DNA of 64,000 nt from Peribacillus deserti (GCF_002863585.1 NZ_PGUY01000037.1:34940-98939), one strand, 5' to 3'. Shown: positions 43,089 through 52,933, numbered from the stretch's first letter. The notes: generated by a model from the sequence alone, not told the origin. Made by a program: numbers and translations.

Positions 43089-44761
43089 TGAATCTTCAAA
43101 AGGAAAGAAGTGAGCTAGAGGAGCGGAATTTTTATGCTTGTGATGAAACACTGCAGCTGCTGATTAAGGATCATCTGGATGATGAGCTTTTTCAATATAC
43201 TGATAAGGTTCTTAGTGAATTTGGAAAAAAGTCCGCCGGAGAAATCGATGAGAGGGCCCGCCATACAGACCGCGAAGGACAGCCGCGGCTGGTAAAATAC
43301 AATAAGATGGGCGACGATATTTCGGAGGTATTGGTAAATGAAGGATATCGGAAAACAGTAGCGGAAACGTATGAAACCGGGATTGTCGGCTATGTTCACA
43401 AAGAAATACCGGAACTCGGACGCAAAGGGAATTATACCTACAGTTTTGCGCTTGGCTATGTTCTCTCTCAGTCTGAGCCTGGATTTTATTGTCCAGTCAC
43501 ATTAACTATGGCAACAGCGTATTTACTGGATCATTTCGCAGATGACGCAGTGAAAGAAAAGTTCCTTAAGCACGTCTGCGCAACCGGGGATGTGTCCTTA
43601 TTTGAAGGGGCGACCTTCCTGACGGAAAGACAGGGAGGGTCAGATGTTGGAGCAAATGTAGTCAAGGCGGTTGAAGAAGGAGGACACTTCCGGCTCTACG
43701 GGGAAAAGTATTTTGCCTCGAATGCGGGCATGTGCGGTGTGGCAATGGTGCTTGCACGTATTGAAGGAGCGCCGGCGGGATCAAGGGGTCTGACTCTGTT
43801 TGCCGTCCCGTGGCGGAATGATGATGGTTCTTTGAACGGAATCAGCATCCGCCGCCTGAAAGATAAGCTTGGTGTCCGGGCCGTCCCTTCTGGAGAAGTG
43901 GAATTTGACGGAGCCAGGGCCTATGTTGTTGGAGATCCTAAAAGAGGATTTTACTATATGATGGAGGCCTTGAATCTCTCTCGTATTTGCAATGCAGCAG
44001 CATCGGTTGGAATTATGCAGCGGGCTCTTTTAGAGGCGAAGGAATATGCCAGAAACAGAAAGGCTTTCGGTAAGAGTTTGGCTGAATTTCCGATGGTTCA
44101 GGATACGCTTGGAAAACTGACCGCGAAACATGCCGTGGAGCTCGCTGCAATTTTTGATATGATTAAGTTTTATCAACAAGTGACAGACGGAAATGCTTCA
44201 GACAGAGAAACCGTCTTAAACCGCCTGTTCATCGCCATTTTGAAAAAAGAAACCGCGGAAATGGCCATCCATTTTTCCCATGAAGCCATAGAGATGCATG
44301 GAGGCAACGGTTTTATCGAAGACTTTGTCACACCGAGGCTGCTCCGTGATGCCCAGGTGCTCACTGTCTGGGAAGGAACCGCCAATATTTTGGGGTTGGA
44401 GGTGATCCGGCTTGTGAGTAAATTCCAGGCGCACACCCTGTTTATCGATGAAATGAGCAGCCGTCTAGAGAGGCTGCCAGATGGTGATATGAAAGACATA
44501 GTAGAAAAAAAGCTGGCAGACCTTTCTGATAAACTTAATATATTTGCAAAGCTGGACAGCGATATGCAGACCTATGAAGCTAAAACTATTGCGAAAGAAA
44601 TGGCTTATTTATATGAAAGTATCATCTCCCTGCAGATGGCAGAGAAGTATGGTGATAAATATAGTAAACTCGCAGAAATTTTTATTGAAATGACCTGGAA
44701 TTTGCGGAATATCGGAGATGAAATGAAAACGGTGCGTTATTTTAGTGATGTAGTGATTTAA
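43085..44761 (+). CDS. Acyl-CoA dehydrogenase (AidB/isovaleryl-type)
   Basis: This 558-residue flavoprotein starts in ATGA overlap with the ligase. Characteristic elements are CPVTLTMATAYLL, the FAD/substrate segment ATFLTERQGGSDVGANV (AidB-type TExxGGSDV), GEKYFASNAGMCGVAMVLAR, and the C-terminal EMHGGNGFIEDFVTPRLLRDAQVLTVWEGTANIL pattern, seen as HGGNGF and WEGTANIL. The length (about 150 residues longer than short-chain acyl-CoA dehydrogenases) and the TERxGGSDV motif favour the AidB/long subgroup. It introduces the double bond in acyl-CoA made by the ligase. Confidence 0.9.
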   Translation: MMNLQKERSELEERNFYACDETLQLLIKDHLDDELFQYTDKVLSEFGKKSAGEIDERARHTDREGQPRLVKYNKMGDDISEVLVNEGYRKTVAETYETGIVGYVHKEIPELGRKGNYTYSFALGYVLSQSEPGFYCPVTLTMATAYLLDHFADDAVKEKFLKHVCATGDVSLFEGATFLTERQGGSDVGANVVKAVEEGGHFRLYGEKYFASNAGMCGVAMVLARIEGAPAGSRGLTLFAVPWRNDDGSLNGISIRRLKDKLGVRAVPSGEVEFDGARAYVVGDPKRGFYYMMEALNLSRICNAAASVGIMQRALLEAKEYARNRKAFGKSLAEFPMVQDTLGKLTAKHAVELAAIFDMIKFYQQVTDGNASDRETVLNRLFIAILKKETAEMAIHFSHEAIEMHGGNGFIEDFVTPRLLRDAQVLTVWEGTANILGLEVIRLVSKFQAHTLFIDEMSSRLERLPDGDMKDIVEKKLADLSDKLNIFAKLDSDMQTYEAKTIAKEMAYLYESIISLQMAEKYGDKYSKLAEIFIEMTWNLRNIGDEMKTVRYFSDVVI

Positions 44762-44779
44762 TTCCTCTATTATCAATCA

Positions 44780-44989
44780 TGCGGCTTATTTGACAGCCCA
44801 AAGAAATTTGCCCGAGAAAAATTAGGGAAAATCTCCTATCGTGCACTTACGATTTATTTAACACCAACCTCTAATTTCAGAGATGCACGCAAAGTGATTA
44901 TTCAATCTGCTGTGGATCATTATGGAGCTGGAATTGGGGAAGCAAAAGCAACAGTTTCTGTGTTCGATCAGGCAGGGATTTTACAATAA
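44780..44989 (+). pseudogene. C-terminal fragment of an M4 (thermolysin-like) metalloprotease
   Basis: A frame without start codon reads KLGKISYRALTIYLTPTSNF, then DARKVIIQSAVDHYG and ends FDQAGILQ. This matches the last about 65 residues of thermolysin and bacillolysins (K[IM]xYRALxxYLTPxSNFxxxRxAxxQSAxDLYG). The catalytic domain is missing, because the acyl-CoA dehydrogenase ends only 18 bases upstream. It is the scar of a deleted extracellular protease gene. Confidence 0.75.
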
Positions 44990-45117
44990 GGTGTTTTTTG
45001 CAAAACTCGCATAAGAGAGAAGAATATTTTTTTCTTTACGTGGTGGTTTTGTATTGAAATGGCAGATTTCAGACGGCATCCATCCATAATCTTAAGCCAT
45101 TATTAAAAAGCAGAATT

Positions 45118-45153
45118 AAAACCGCCCTGAACATAGATTCAAGGCGGTTTTTT
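45118..45153. terminator. Terminator between the M4 remnant and dbpA
   Basis: AAAACCGCC (45118-45126) pairs with GGCGGTTTT (45143-45151), enclosing CTGAA/TTCA, with A and T runs on both sides. It can serve either strand. Confidence 0.8.
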
Positions 45154-45246
45154 AAAGATATGAAAGTTTGGTTCGATCAGGCAGGTTATAATGTATGGAA
45201 AATACTATATGTGCAGATATTATTTAACATCCTTTCTGCCTGCTTA

Positions 45247-46692
45247 TTACTTAATTGCCTTGCTCACTTTCAACTTCTTTCCCTTAATCGGTGTATGCTC
45301 CATAGCCTGGAGAACTAACGAGCCCTTTCCGTTCAGAATATCTACATAGGACAGAGTATCTTGTATGGTTATTATTCCGATATCGTCAGCTGTTACTCCG
45401 GGGATGTTTGCAATTGTTCCGACAAAATCGACTGCTCGGAGTTTTTTCTTTTTTCCGCCGCTGAAGTGAAGTTTCATGATGTCCTGGTTGATTCGGGCTG
45501 TTTTATTATTTTTCACCACTCGGCGGCCGCTGATCTTTTCTTCGAACGCCGGTTTTCCGGCAGCCACTTCATGGGGTTTTGGGGCGTCCATAGCAGGGAT
45601 TTCAAAGCCAATGTATCTTTCAATGGCTCTCACGAACTTTCCTTCATAAGGTGTAGCGAACATAATTGCTTTTCCTTTATTTCCGGCACGTCCGGTTCTT
45701 CCGGTCCGGTGAACATAGCTTTCTTTTTCCATTGGAACGTCATAGTTGATGACTAGGGTGACGTTTTCAACATCAATTCCTCTGGCAGCCACGTCTGTTG
45801 CTACAAGATATCGGAAGTTCCCTCTTTTGAACCCTTCCATTACAGCAAACCGATCTTCTTGTTCTAAGCCTCCATGAAGTCTTTCACAGGAATAATAGGA
45901 TTCTTCCAAATCGCTAAACACCGTATCCACATGTTCTTTCGTTCTGCAGAAAATGATGCAGCTATCTGGGTTTTCTATGACCGTCACATCTTTCAGCAGT
46001 GAAAGCTTTTCTTCCTCCTTCACTTCGATCACACGATGTTCAATAGTATCCGTCGTGATTCCCGTAGCTTCAATCTGAATATGAATGGGATTCTGCATAT
46101 AGTCATGGCAGAGATTTTCAACATCTTCAGGCAGTGTAGCCGAAAATACCATTGTCACCCGGCCAGCCGGCAGCTCTTTAATAATGGACTCTACTGTGTC
46201 AATAAAGCCCATATTTAGCATTTCATCTGCTTCATCGATAATAAGATACTTTATTTTGTCTAAAGCGAGCGTACCTCTTTCAATATGGTCCATCACACGT
46301 CCGGGTGTACCGACAACTGCGTGCGTTTTTTGCTTTAATTCTTCTTTTTGTTTAGCAAAAGGTTCTTTTCCATAAACGGCCATCGCTTTAATTCGTTTAA
46401 ATCTACCTATATTCGTTAAATCCTCACGTACTTGAACCGCTAGTTCTCGGGTTGGGGTGAGAATCAGCGCCTGCGGTAATTTTTCTTCCCAGTCGATTCT
46501 ATCGCAAAGCGGGATTCCAAAGGCAGCCGTCTTACCGCTTCCTGTTTGAGATTTGACAACAAGATCTTTATTTTTCAAGGCTGCGGGCAGAACTTTACTT
46601 TGTACCTCAGTTGGTGTTTCATATCTTAAAACAGACAGGGCTCTTTTAATTTCATCGCTTAAACGGTAATCTTCAAAACTTTTTTCACTCAT
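45247..46692 (-). CDS. dbpA: DEAD-box RNA helicase DbpA (YxiN-like)
   Basis: The protein has 481 residues, as expected. The helicase motifs are [14 protein letters not shown] (I), PTRELAVQV (Ia), TPGRVMDH (Ib), IDEADEML (II, DEAD), FSATLP (III), IIFCRTKEH (IV), [10 protein letters not shown] (V) and [10 protein letters not shown] (VI). The C-terminal about 75 residues ([19 protein letters not shown], then [17 protein letters not shown]) are the DbpA RNA-binding domain, which recognises hairpin 92 of 23S rRNA. It acts in large-subunit assembly. GAGGT precedes the ATG. It is a single-gene unit. Confidence 0.95.
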   Translation of the reverse strand: MSEKSFEDYRLSDEIKRALSVLRYETPTEVQSKVLPAALKNKDLVVKSQTGSGKTAAFGIPLCDRIDWEEKLPQALILTPTRELAVQVREDLTNIGRFKRIKAMAVYGKEPFAKQKEELKQKTHAVVGTPGRVMDHIERGTLALDKIKYLIIDEADEMLNMGFIDTVESIIKELPAGRVTMVFSATLPEDVENLCHDYMQNPIHIQIEATGITTDTIEHRVIEVKEEEKLSLLKDVTVIENPDSCIIFCRTKEHVDTVFSDLEESYYSCERLHGGLEQEDRFAVMEGFKRGNFRYLVATDVAARGIDVENVTLVINYDVPMEKESYVHRTGRTGRAGNKGKAIMFATPYEGKFVRAIERYIGFEIPAMDAPKPHEVAAGKPAFEEKISGRRVVKNNKTARINQDIMKLHFSGGKKKKLRAVDFVGTIANIPGVTADDIGIITIQDTLSYVDILNGKGSLVLQAMEHTPIKGKKLKVSKAIK

Positions 46693-46951
46693 GTACTTAG
46701 ACCTCGTTTTTTAGTATTATCCGACTTATATATAGGATTCTCTAAGGGAAATATCATATGCATAATCTGAATAGGCTTCATTATACTTGATATGCTATAT
46801 AAATCGGCTCTTAATTTAATAAATTATAAAAATAAACTTAAATTAGCTGGTGTCGCCATAAAAAAAACGGGTAATTTCTATATAGAACCAGGTCATAAGA
46901 GCAGGGGATTCATTTAGAAACTTTTTAAAAAGGATGTGAAAACAAGCTGTA

Positions 46952-47018
46952 TATGACATTTGTCATACCTTGCGCATGACACTAGCTACTTACACGATGA
47001 TTTTTATTTCACTATACT
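46952..47018 (+). promoter_or_regulatory. des promoter with DesR-type palindrome
   Basis: TATGACA and TGTCATA (46952-46967) form a 7-bp dyad with a 2-base centre, followed at 46974 by a further half-site CATGAC. TTACAC (46990-46995) and TATACT (47013-47018) are 17 bases apart and form a plausible SigA promoter. A dyad just upstream of the -35 is where activator DesR binds at Bacillus desaturase promoters. Nothing else recognisable is present between dbpA and des. Confidence 0.65.
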
Positions 47019-47053
47019 CGGTATATCAACACAAAAGGAAGTGAATTCCACTA

Positions 47054-48085
47054 ATGACTACAGAAAATACTAAAACATTGAAAAAACAAGTTGCTCCTTT
47101 TGAAAAATCAACTACGAAGGAAAGTGTCTGGCAGATTATTAATACGGTCGGGCCATTTATTATCTTATGGTACCTTGCTTATAAAAGCCTGTCCGTTTCC
47201 TTTTGGTTATCATTAGTTCCCGCTGTGATCGCAGCAGGGTTTTTGACACGAATTTTCATTATTTTTCACGATTGTACACATCATTCTTTCTTTAAAAATC
47301 GTAAAGCCAACAGAGCCGTTGGGACTGCTATGGGTGTTCTGACTTTGTTCCCGTTTGATCAATGGGGGCATGAACATTCCGTTCACCATGCTACAAGCGG
47401 TAATCTAGATAAAAGGGGTACAGGAGATATCTGGACGCTGACGGTAGATGAGTATTTGGCAGCACCGCTTAAGCTTCGTATAGCTTATCGGATTTATCGG
47501 AATCCAATAGTTATGCTTGGATTAGGTCCTATATGGGTTTTCCTTATTAAAAATAGATTTAACCGAAAAGGTGCCAGAAAAAAAGAACGCATGAACACAT
47601 ATTTGACGAATGTTCTAATCCTTCTATTGGCAGGATTGCTCAGCTGGGCCGTTGGATGGCAGGAGTTCCTTCTAGTACAAGGTTCGATATTCTGGATATC
47701 CGGTGCAGCAGGCATCTGGCTGTTTTATGTACAGCATACCTTTGAGGATTCTTATTTTGAAGAAGATAAAGAGTGGGAGTATGTAAAAGCAGCAGTAGAA
47801 GGAAGTTCGTTTTACAAGCTGCCAAAACTTCTGCAATTTCTTACGGGGAATATCGGCTTCCACCATGTTCACCATTTAAGTCCAAGGGTGCCTAACTATA
47901 AACTGGAAGAGGCACATGAAAAAACGGAGCCATTAAAGAACGTACCTACCATTACTCTCGCTACAAGCTTAAAGTCAATCCGTTTCCGCCTATGGGACGA
48001 GCAGCGCAAAAATTTTGTCAGCTTTAAAGAGATTAAACATTTAACAAAAAACAGTGCTTCTGTACAGGCAAAACCTGAACTGTAA
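47054..48085 (+). CDS. des: Membrane fatty acid desaturase (Des-like)
   Basis: This 343-residue protein has four or more membrane segments and three histidine boxes of acyl-lipid desaturases: HDCTHH (H72-H77), HEHSVHH and HHVHH near residue 275. The first box and LTGNIGFHHVHHLSPRVPNYKL match the Bacillus delta-5 desaturase. It introduces a double bond into membrane phospholipid acyl chains, using a di-iron centre, mainly after cold shock. A DesR-like gene follows immediately, but its kinase DesK is absent here. Confidence 0.93.
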   Translation: MTTENTKTLKKQVAPFEKSTTKESVWQIINTVGPFIILWYLAYKSLSVSFWLSLVPAVIAAGFLTRIFIIFHDCTHHSFFKNRKANRAVGTAMGVLTLFPFDQWGHEHSVHHATSGNLDKRGTGDIWTLTVDEYLAAPLKLRIAYRIYRNPIVMLGLGPIWVFLIKNRFNRKGARKKERMNTYLTNVLILLLAGLLSWAVGWQEFLLVQGSIFWISGAAGIWLFYVQHTFEDSYFEEDKEWEYVKAAVEGSSFYKLPKLLQFLTGNIGFHHVHHLSPRVPNYKLEEAHEKTEPLKNVPTITLATSLKSIRFRLWDEQRKNFVSFKEIKHLTKNSASVQAKPEL

Positions 48086-48157
48086 CTTCACCATCAAGGC
48101 TGCCCCCCTTATAGGGGAGGTGTGCTTTATAGCACTGCCTGATAAGGAGAGATACAA

Positions 48158-48688
48158 ATGATTCGAATTGTTATTGCTGAGGATCAGGAACTGCTGTTAG
48201 GGACAATTGAATCTTTGCTTAATTTAGAAAATGATATGGAAGTTGTAGGACAGGCGGGCAATGGGAGAGAGGCGCTTTCTCTTATTCACAGCTTACAGCC
48301 TGATGTTTGTATCATGGATATAGAGATGCCTGTACAGAGCGGGCTAGAGGCCGCAGAAGCTTTAAAACAGCTTGAATGTAAAACTATTATATTAACAACT
48401 TTTGCAAGGAGAGGCTACTTTCAACGTGCTCTAAACGCAGATGTAAGAGGGTATCTACTGAAAGACAGTCCAAGCGAGGAATTAGTGTCTTCTATTCGGG
48501 GTGTAATGGCGGGAGAGCGGATTTATTCACAGGAACTCATGGATGAAGAAATGGGTGGAAATGAAAAAGACAAACACCCTTACGAAGCAATGCTAGCTAA
48601 CAGCCAGCCTGAACGAAGAAGCTCAATTGGAACTGTCCGGTATTATGTTTCAGCCATTATAGATAAAATAAAGCATAAGGCGGGCTAA
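48158..48688 (+). CDS. desR: DesR-like response regulator with degenerate HTH domain
   Basis: The receiver domain (1-120) is intact: IVIAEDQELLLG, phospho-acceptor in CIMDIEMPVQSG, and GYLLKDSPSEELV. DesR proteins have about 199 residues with a LuxR-type HTH. Here there are only 176, and the HTH is lost up to its end, which reads GTVRYYVSAIIDKIK. The interval 48565-48630 contains traces of the missing helices in the +1 frame (NTLTKQ, a stop, LTASLNEEAQLELS), so small deletions and shifts have ruined the domain. DNA binding is improbable. No DesK kinase lies beside it. AAGGAG precedes the ATG. Confidence 0.75.
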   Translation: MIRIVIAEDQELLLGTIESLLNLENDMEVVGQAGNGREALSLIHSLQPDVCIMDIEMPVQSGLEAAEALKQLECKTIILTTFARRGYFQRALNADVRGYLLKDSPSEELVSSIRGVMAGERIYSQELMDEEMGGNEKDKHPYEAMLANSQPERRSSIGTVRYYVSAIIDKIKHKAG

Positions 48689-48733
48689 GCTTGTAATAAG
48701 CTGCGGGAGATTCTACTGATAAAGGTTCATTTA

Positions 48734-48767
48734 AAAACTCTTTTCCACTCGGGAAGGGTTTTTTTGC
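48734..48767 (+). terminator. Terminator after desR-like gene
   Basis: CTCTTTTCC and GGGAAGGG pair (with G-U pairs) around ACTC, followed by seven T residues. Confidence 0.6.
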
Positions 48768-48899
48768 ATTTAGCGAACTTCTAGAAAACTTAAATTTTTC
48801 TAAAAATTCCCTATTTTGGTCATAATGGAGTTAGGAGCTTCAATCAGGCGAGTCTGTTAAGATAGCATTAATAAAGAACTTGAAAGGGGAGAAAATAAT

Positions 48900-50852
48900 A
48901 TGACTCATATAGGGCGGAATGATCCTTGCGGGTGCGGCAGCGGGGAAAAGTACAAAAAATGCTGCGGAAAAGGAAATGTGTTATCTCTTTCGCATACGCT
49001 CGAGAAGGAACTGGATGAGATTCTTTTAGACATGCTGGGCTTTGCAATGAACTATTATCAGCATGAGCTGGAACGTTCATTAGGAACGTATTATCAGGCA
49101 TTCAATGTACCAGATCGTGATAAAGAGATCGCTCGCGTATTTGGGAGTATATGGTTTATTACCTCCGTCGAACTTGGTGACTCGACTATATTAAGTAAAT
49201 ACCTTGATAAACAGGCTAACCGCCATCGGCCGCGGGTAAAGGATATCCTGAATAAATGGAAAACAGTCAGGCCCTCTGTCGGTGTCATTGAGCATCAGAA
49301 CAGTGATCAATCAATTGTCGTGAAGGATCTTTTTTCAAACAAGGTTCAAAATGTAAAAGTTCTTGAAGAGGATCTGCAGGTAGAAAGTGGCAGCCTTCTG
49401 CTGGCAGCTATATTTCCGGCTGTAGAAAACTCGATTGTACTAGGCCCATTTATTGAAGTGCCCCCTGTTATTTCCAAGCAGTTGGAGCAAGCTGTTATCA
49501 GTCTCTATGAAGGCAGCGAAATAGGAGATCCACAAGAATTTATGTCTGAATTATTTTTAGACGTGCTGAACCTCTTTATGTCTGTATTTACCGAGGAGGG
49601 TGTTTGGAATTCAGAGGCACATAAGGAAGTAGCAGATCATTTTCTAGAATTCATGATGGATCAAGGACGTGATGACGAAGCAGTTCTTGACTTAGGAGTA
49701 ACCTTGTGGGGTAAGTATTGCTCGCGAAAAAATCCTTCTATCAAAAAGCCGGAAATTTATGTGGCAGCATTAATTTATCTAGTTGACAAATTAGTACCAT
49801 TTGGCGGTTATTTCACTCAAAAGGAACTGGCAGAACAATTCAGAGTCTCCAGTGCAAGCATATCTTCGAGGTTTAAAGAAATGCAGGATGCTCTAGAAGC
49901 CGAAGTTGATCAGCTGCAAGGGCTGAGAGAAAAAGCTGAACTGGACGTATACCGCGAGAAATTTGAACATAATGTTCAGAGTAACCCGCTAATACCCAAA
50001 GCTGCGCTTGAACGGGAGCTCCTTCAGTTGCAGCGTGAGATCAATGAGCAAAATTTTGAGTCTATGGATCAAATCCAGGAATTTTTAACTAACAGAATGA
50101 ATCCTAAGCCTGCCAAAAAGAAGTTATCGAAAAAAGAAAGAGCGCAGGAACTTTTATTTGATGCTTATGAAGCAGCAGGAAAGAAGCGGGTACAGCTGGC
50201 AAAAGAGGCATTAAAATTATATCCGAATAGTCCGGACGCTTTTAACATTCTAGCAGAATCTGAAAGAAATCTTGAGGAAAGACTCAGCTTATATAAAGCT
50301 GGTCTTGAAGCAGGAGAAAAGGAGCTTGGAAAGTCCTTTTTTAATCAGAATAAAGGGCATTTTTGGGGGCTTACTGAGACACGCCCTTATATGAGAGTTA
50401 AATTTCTTTATGCAGCACTTTTACAGGATATGGGCATGGTTAAAGAAGCTATTTCACAGTATGAGGAGCTTCTTATGTTAAACCCGATGGATAATCAAGG
50501 TGTAAGGTATGAATTGTTTGGGGCATACGTTCAATCAGGTCATATACAAAAGGCGAATGCTTTGTTAAACGAATATAAAGAGGATTCGACTGCACATGGA
50601 GCATTTAATAGCCTTCTCATTGAATATGAGATAAATGGAATAACTCCAAAAACTAAAAGATTAGTTAAAAGAGCAAAAGATGTGAATCCATATGTTATAG
50701 ATTATTTGACCGGCAGTAAGCAAATCCCGAAACAACATGTCGATTCTTTTATCTTCGGGAGTGAATCGGAAGCAGCTGCATATGTGCTTGAGCATAGGCA
50801 TTTATGGGAGCGGAATAAGGAATTGGTAGAGTGGCTTAGGAGGCAAGCATGA
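48900..50852 (+). CDS. SEC-C metal-binding and TPR-like repeat protein
   Basis: This 650-residue soluble protein begins with a SEC-C zinc motif (GRNDPCGCGSGEKYKKCCG), as found at the end of SecA and in many proteins of unknown role. The middle has a winged-helix-like segment (FTQKELAEQFRVSSASISSRFKEM, about 305-330). Further on is a basic coiled region and then TPR-like helices (about 420-600; YPNSPDAFNILAESERNLEERL, VKEAISQYEELLMLNPMDNQG). The HTH suggests DNA binding and the TPRs protein contacts. It stands alone between terminators. Function unknown. Confidence 0.85.
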   Translation: MTHIGRNDPCGCGSGEKYKKCCGKGNVLSLSHTLEKELDEILLDMLGFAMNYYQHELERSLGTYYQAFNVPDRDKEIARVFGSIWFITSVELGDSTILSKYLDKQANRHRPRVKDILNKWKTVRPSVGVIEHQNSDQSIVVKDLFSNKVQNVKVLEEDLQVESGSLLLAAIFPAVENSIVLGPFIEVPPVISKQLEQAVISLYEGSEIGDPQEFMSELFLDVLNLFMSVFTEEGVWNSEAHKEVADHFLEFMMDQGRDDEAVLDLGVTLWGKYCSRKNPSIKKPEIYVAALIYLVDKLVPFGGYFTQKELAEQFRVSSASISSRFKEMQDALEAEVDQLQGLREKAELDVYREKFEHNVQSNPLIPKAALERELLQLQREINEQNFESMDQIQEFLTNRMNPKPAKKKLSKKERAQELLFDAYEAAGKKRVQLAKEALKLYPNSPDAFNILAESERNLEERLSLYKAGLEAGEKELGKSFFNQNKGHFWGLTETRPYMRVKFLYAALLQDMGMVKEAISQYEELLMLNPMDNQGVRYELFGAYVQSGHIQKANALLNEYKEDSTAHGAFNSLLIEYEINGITPKTKRLVKRAKDVNPYVIDYLTGSKQIPKQHVDSFIFGSESEAAAYVLEHRHLWERNKELVEWLRRQA

Positions 50853-50970
50853 CAACACCTGGTGATTTTAGGAACATGTGGATATGAAAGAAAATGCGGA
50901 TGGAACTTTAATGGTGAAACTTTTCTACAAAACTAATGGAACTTCTGATCATTTAAGGTAAGCATGAGAA

Positions 50971-51142
50971 GCCGAGGAGAATGTATCCTTGGCTTCTTTC
51001 TATTGCTAATCGCCTGCCCATGAATGAGGTTCTTTTATCTGTTAACTAAAAACGATTCTATGGTTTGCTTGAGAGGAACCTATGATGATTCATCCATAAA
51101 AATTGCTGATGCAATTATTCGAACGGGCAGCTCTTCTCTAGC
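50971..51142 (+). repeat. Degenerate copy of the lytS upstream region and first lytS codons
   Basis: This segment matches 53969-54141 almost throughout. It has a terminator-type hairpin (GCCGAGGA...TCCTTGGC), then CTTCTTTCTATTGCTAAT, TGCCCATGAATGA, TTCTTTTATCTGTTAA, a GAGAGGAAC ribosome binding site and the start of the sensor kinase gene. In this copy the coding part is broken: the first ATG reads ATG ATG ATT CAT CCA TAA. Similarity ends near GGGCAGCTCTTCTCT. It is the footprint of a duplication followed by deletion. The remaining bases to 51381 show nothing recognisable. Confidence 0.85.
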
Positions 51143-51381
51143 CGGCCCCTTTGAACACGGTTAGATGCGGGCTCTGCGAATAGTAACGCCATTTTTGAAT
51201 AGGGCAGGGTATCGGGAATTTGGATAATTTGTATGATTGGATATTATGAAAAGTGGAGATTGAGGCGGATCTATTGCTATTATTTAAGTAGAGTTGTTTT
51301 TTGAAGAAGTAAAGTTCCTGTTTAAGGAAAAAGTAGTAGATAAACGAGCTGAATACTAAATTCTTATGAACGCGGGTTGAA

Positions 51382-51582
51382 ATGATGAAAGTGAAAGTGA
51401 TGTTCGTTGCACCTTATCCAGCAATCCCGATGGCAGTAGCAGCTGTATACACAGGCTATAGTGAGGTTGCAGCAACTGCAGCGCTGCAGGGGACTGCGGC
51501 AGTTATTGTGACTGCAATACTGACACCGTTACTAACTACATGGTTTGCTAGAAGAGCAGAACTAAAAAACAAGATCGTGTAA
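51382..51582 (+). pseudogene. C-terminal remnant of a KdgT-type 2-keto-3-deoxygluconate/aldonate permease
   Basis: The 66-codon frame reads VAPYPAIPMAVAAVYTGYSE, then AALQGTAAVIVTAILTPLLTTWFARR. It matches the last about 60 residues of KdgT permeases (ATAxIVTSILVPILT region). The intact family has about 320 residues and ten membrane segments, so this piece cannot transport. It is followed after 50 bases by the kinase and dehydrogenase with which KdgT-like transporters are often encoded. The break with the lytS-like copy upstream marks a deletion. Confidence 0.7.
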
Positions 51583-51631
51583 TTCATAAAGTTGTAGATG
51601 AAGGAAACTTCTTAGTGAGGAGCCAGCAAGT

Positions 51632-52933
51632 ATGAAAAATTTCTTTATTATTGCAGATGATTTAACAGGCGCTAATGACTCCGGAGTTCAACTATCCAAG
51701 CAAGGGCTTTCTGCAACTGTTTTATTTGATCTCGATAAACCATTAACAGGAGCTCTCCAAGAAGTCGTAATCGTTGATACAGATAGTAGGGCATTGCCTC
51801 AAAAAGAAGCCTATGAAGCAGTATTCGAAGCGAGTAAATTTCTTTATCAAGACGACTGTCAGCATATTTACAAGAAGGTCGATTCTACTTTAAGAGGCAA
51901 TATTGGAGAGGAGATTGCTGCAGTGTGCGCAGTCTTCAATCCTGAACTAGTGGTTATCGCTCCTGCATTCCCAAAAATGAATCGTATCACATTAAACGGC
52001 AATCAATATGTGAATGGGCAAAAAGTACACCAGACAGAATTCGGAAAAGACCCGAAAACACCAGTTAGGGACAGCTATATTCCGGGAACGTTAAAGAATG
52101 TATCTTCGAGTAACATTTCTATAGTAACAAAGAGTGTACTGGAAGAGCACGATTCGCTTGGACAGTACATTCTGGAAGTATATGCTGAAGGGAAGACCTG
52201 GTTTGTCTGCGATGCTGAAAGTAATGAGGATTTAGAGAGCATAGCACAAGCTTTTGCAGGGTTGAAATTGAAGACCCTATGGGCTGGGTCAGCAGGGTTG
52301 ATCGAATACTTGCCGGCAGAGATAGGTTTGGGAACAAAATCTAGGATTACACAGGGGAACCAGCAGATTACAAAAACTCTTACTGTTTCGGCCAGTCTCT
52401 CAAATGTGACAAAAAAACAGCTGGATCTAGTTAAAAAGCTCCCTGATACCCTCCTCTTGGAAATGGATCCTGTTGAATTAGTAACAAAAAAGTATGATAT
52501 ATCTGCTGTTTTAGCTAAGGCAGCTGGAGAAAATGAAATAAAGCATTTGGTTTTATATGTGGACTCCTCTGATGAAAATCGTAATGCTACTGCAGCGTTA
52601 GTCAGCCAATTTGGGATGACTCCAACTGCAATAAGCGAAACTATTTCCATTGAACTGGGTTATGTGGCCAAAAGAATACTTGAGGCTGCCGATGACATAG
52701 ATGGTTTGGTTTTAACAGGAGGGGACACCGCTAAAGCCGTTTGCAGACAGTTGAATATTCATCAAATGCATCTGCATTCCGAAGTTGAAACAGGGCTGCC
52801 TTTCGGAACGGTATCTGATGGAATAAGAGATTTTGGTGCCGTAACAAAGGCGGGGGGATTCGGAAACGATCATTCCTTGGTCAATGCGTTACAATCGATG
52901 GTAGGAAAGGAAGAGGATTATGCAGAAAAATAA
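51632..52933 (+). CDS. dtnK: Four-carbon acid sugar kinase (DUF1537; D-threonate/D-erythronate kinase-like)
   Basis: This 433-residue protein begins with IIADDLTGANDSGVQLSKQG, the substrate-binding signature of the DUF1537 family (OtnK/DtnK/DenK). The nucleotide-binding C-terminal half has GLVLTGGDTAKAVCRQL and ETGLPFGTVSDG, then the glycine motif KAGGFGNDHSLVNAL. Family enzymes phosphorylate C4 sugar acids at O4. The following gene encodes a PdxA-like dehydrogenase, overlapping by 14 bases, the pairing known for D-threonate and D-erythronate catabolism to dihydroxyacetone phosphate. The original transporter gene is a remnant upstream. Confidence 0.88.
   Translation: MKNFFIIADDLTGANDSGVQLSKQGLSATVLFDLDKPLTGALQEVVIVDTDSRALPQKEAYEAVFEASKFLYQDDCQHIYKKVDSTLRGNIGEEIAAVCAVFNPELVVIAPAFPKMNRITLNGNQYVNGQKVHQTEFGKDPKTPVRDSYIPGTLKNVSSSNISIVTKSVLEEHDSLGQYILEVYAEGKTWFVCDAESNEDLESIAQAFAGLKLKTLWAGSAGLIEYLPAEIGLGTKSRITQGNQQITKTLTVSASLSNVTKKQLDLVKKLPDTLLLEMDPVELVTKKYDISAVLAKAAGENEIKHLVLYVDSSDENRNATAALVSQFGMTPTAISETISIELGYVAKRILEAADDIDGLVLTGGDTAKAVCRQLNIHQMHLHSEVETGLPFGTVSDGIRDFGAVTKAGGFGNDHSLVNALQSMVGKEEDYAEK

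Noticed and set aside
52075..52650. 191-residue minus-strand frame inside the DUF1537 kinase
   Set aside because: Antisense shadow of a clear kinase gene, no motif and no ribosome binding site.
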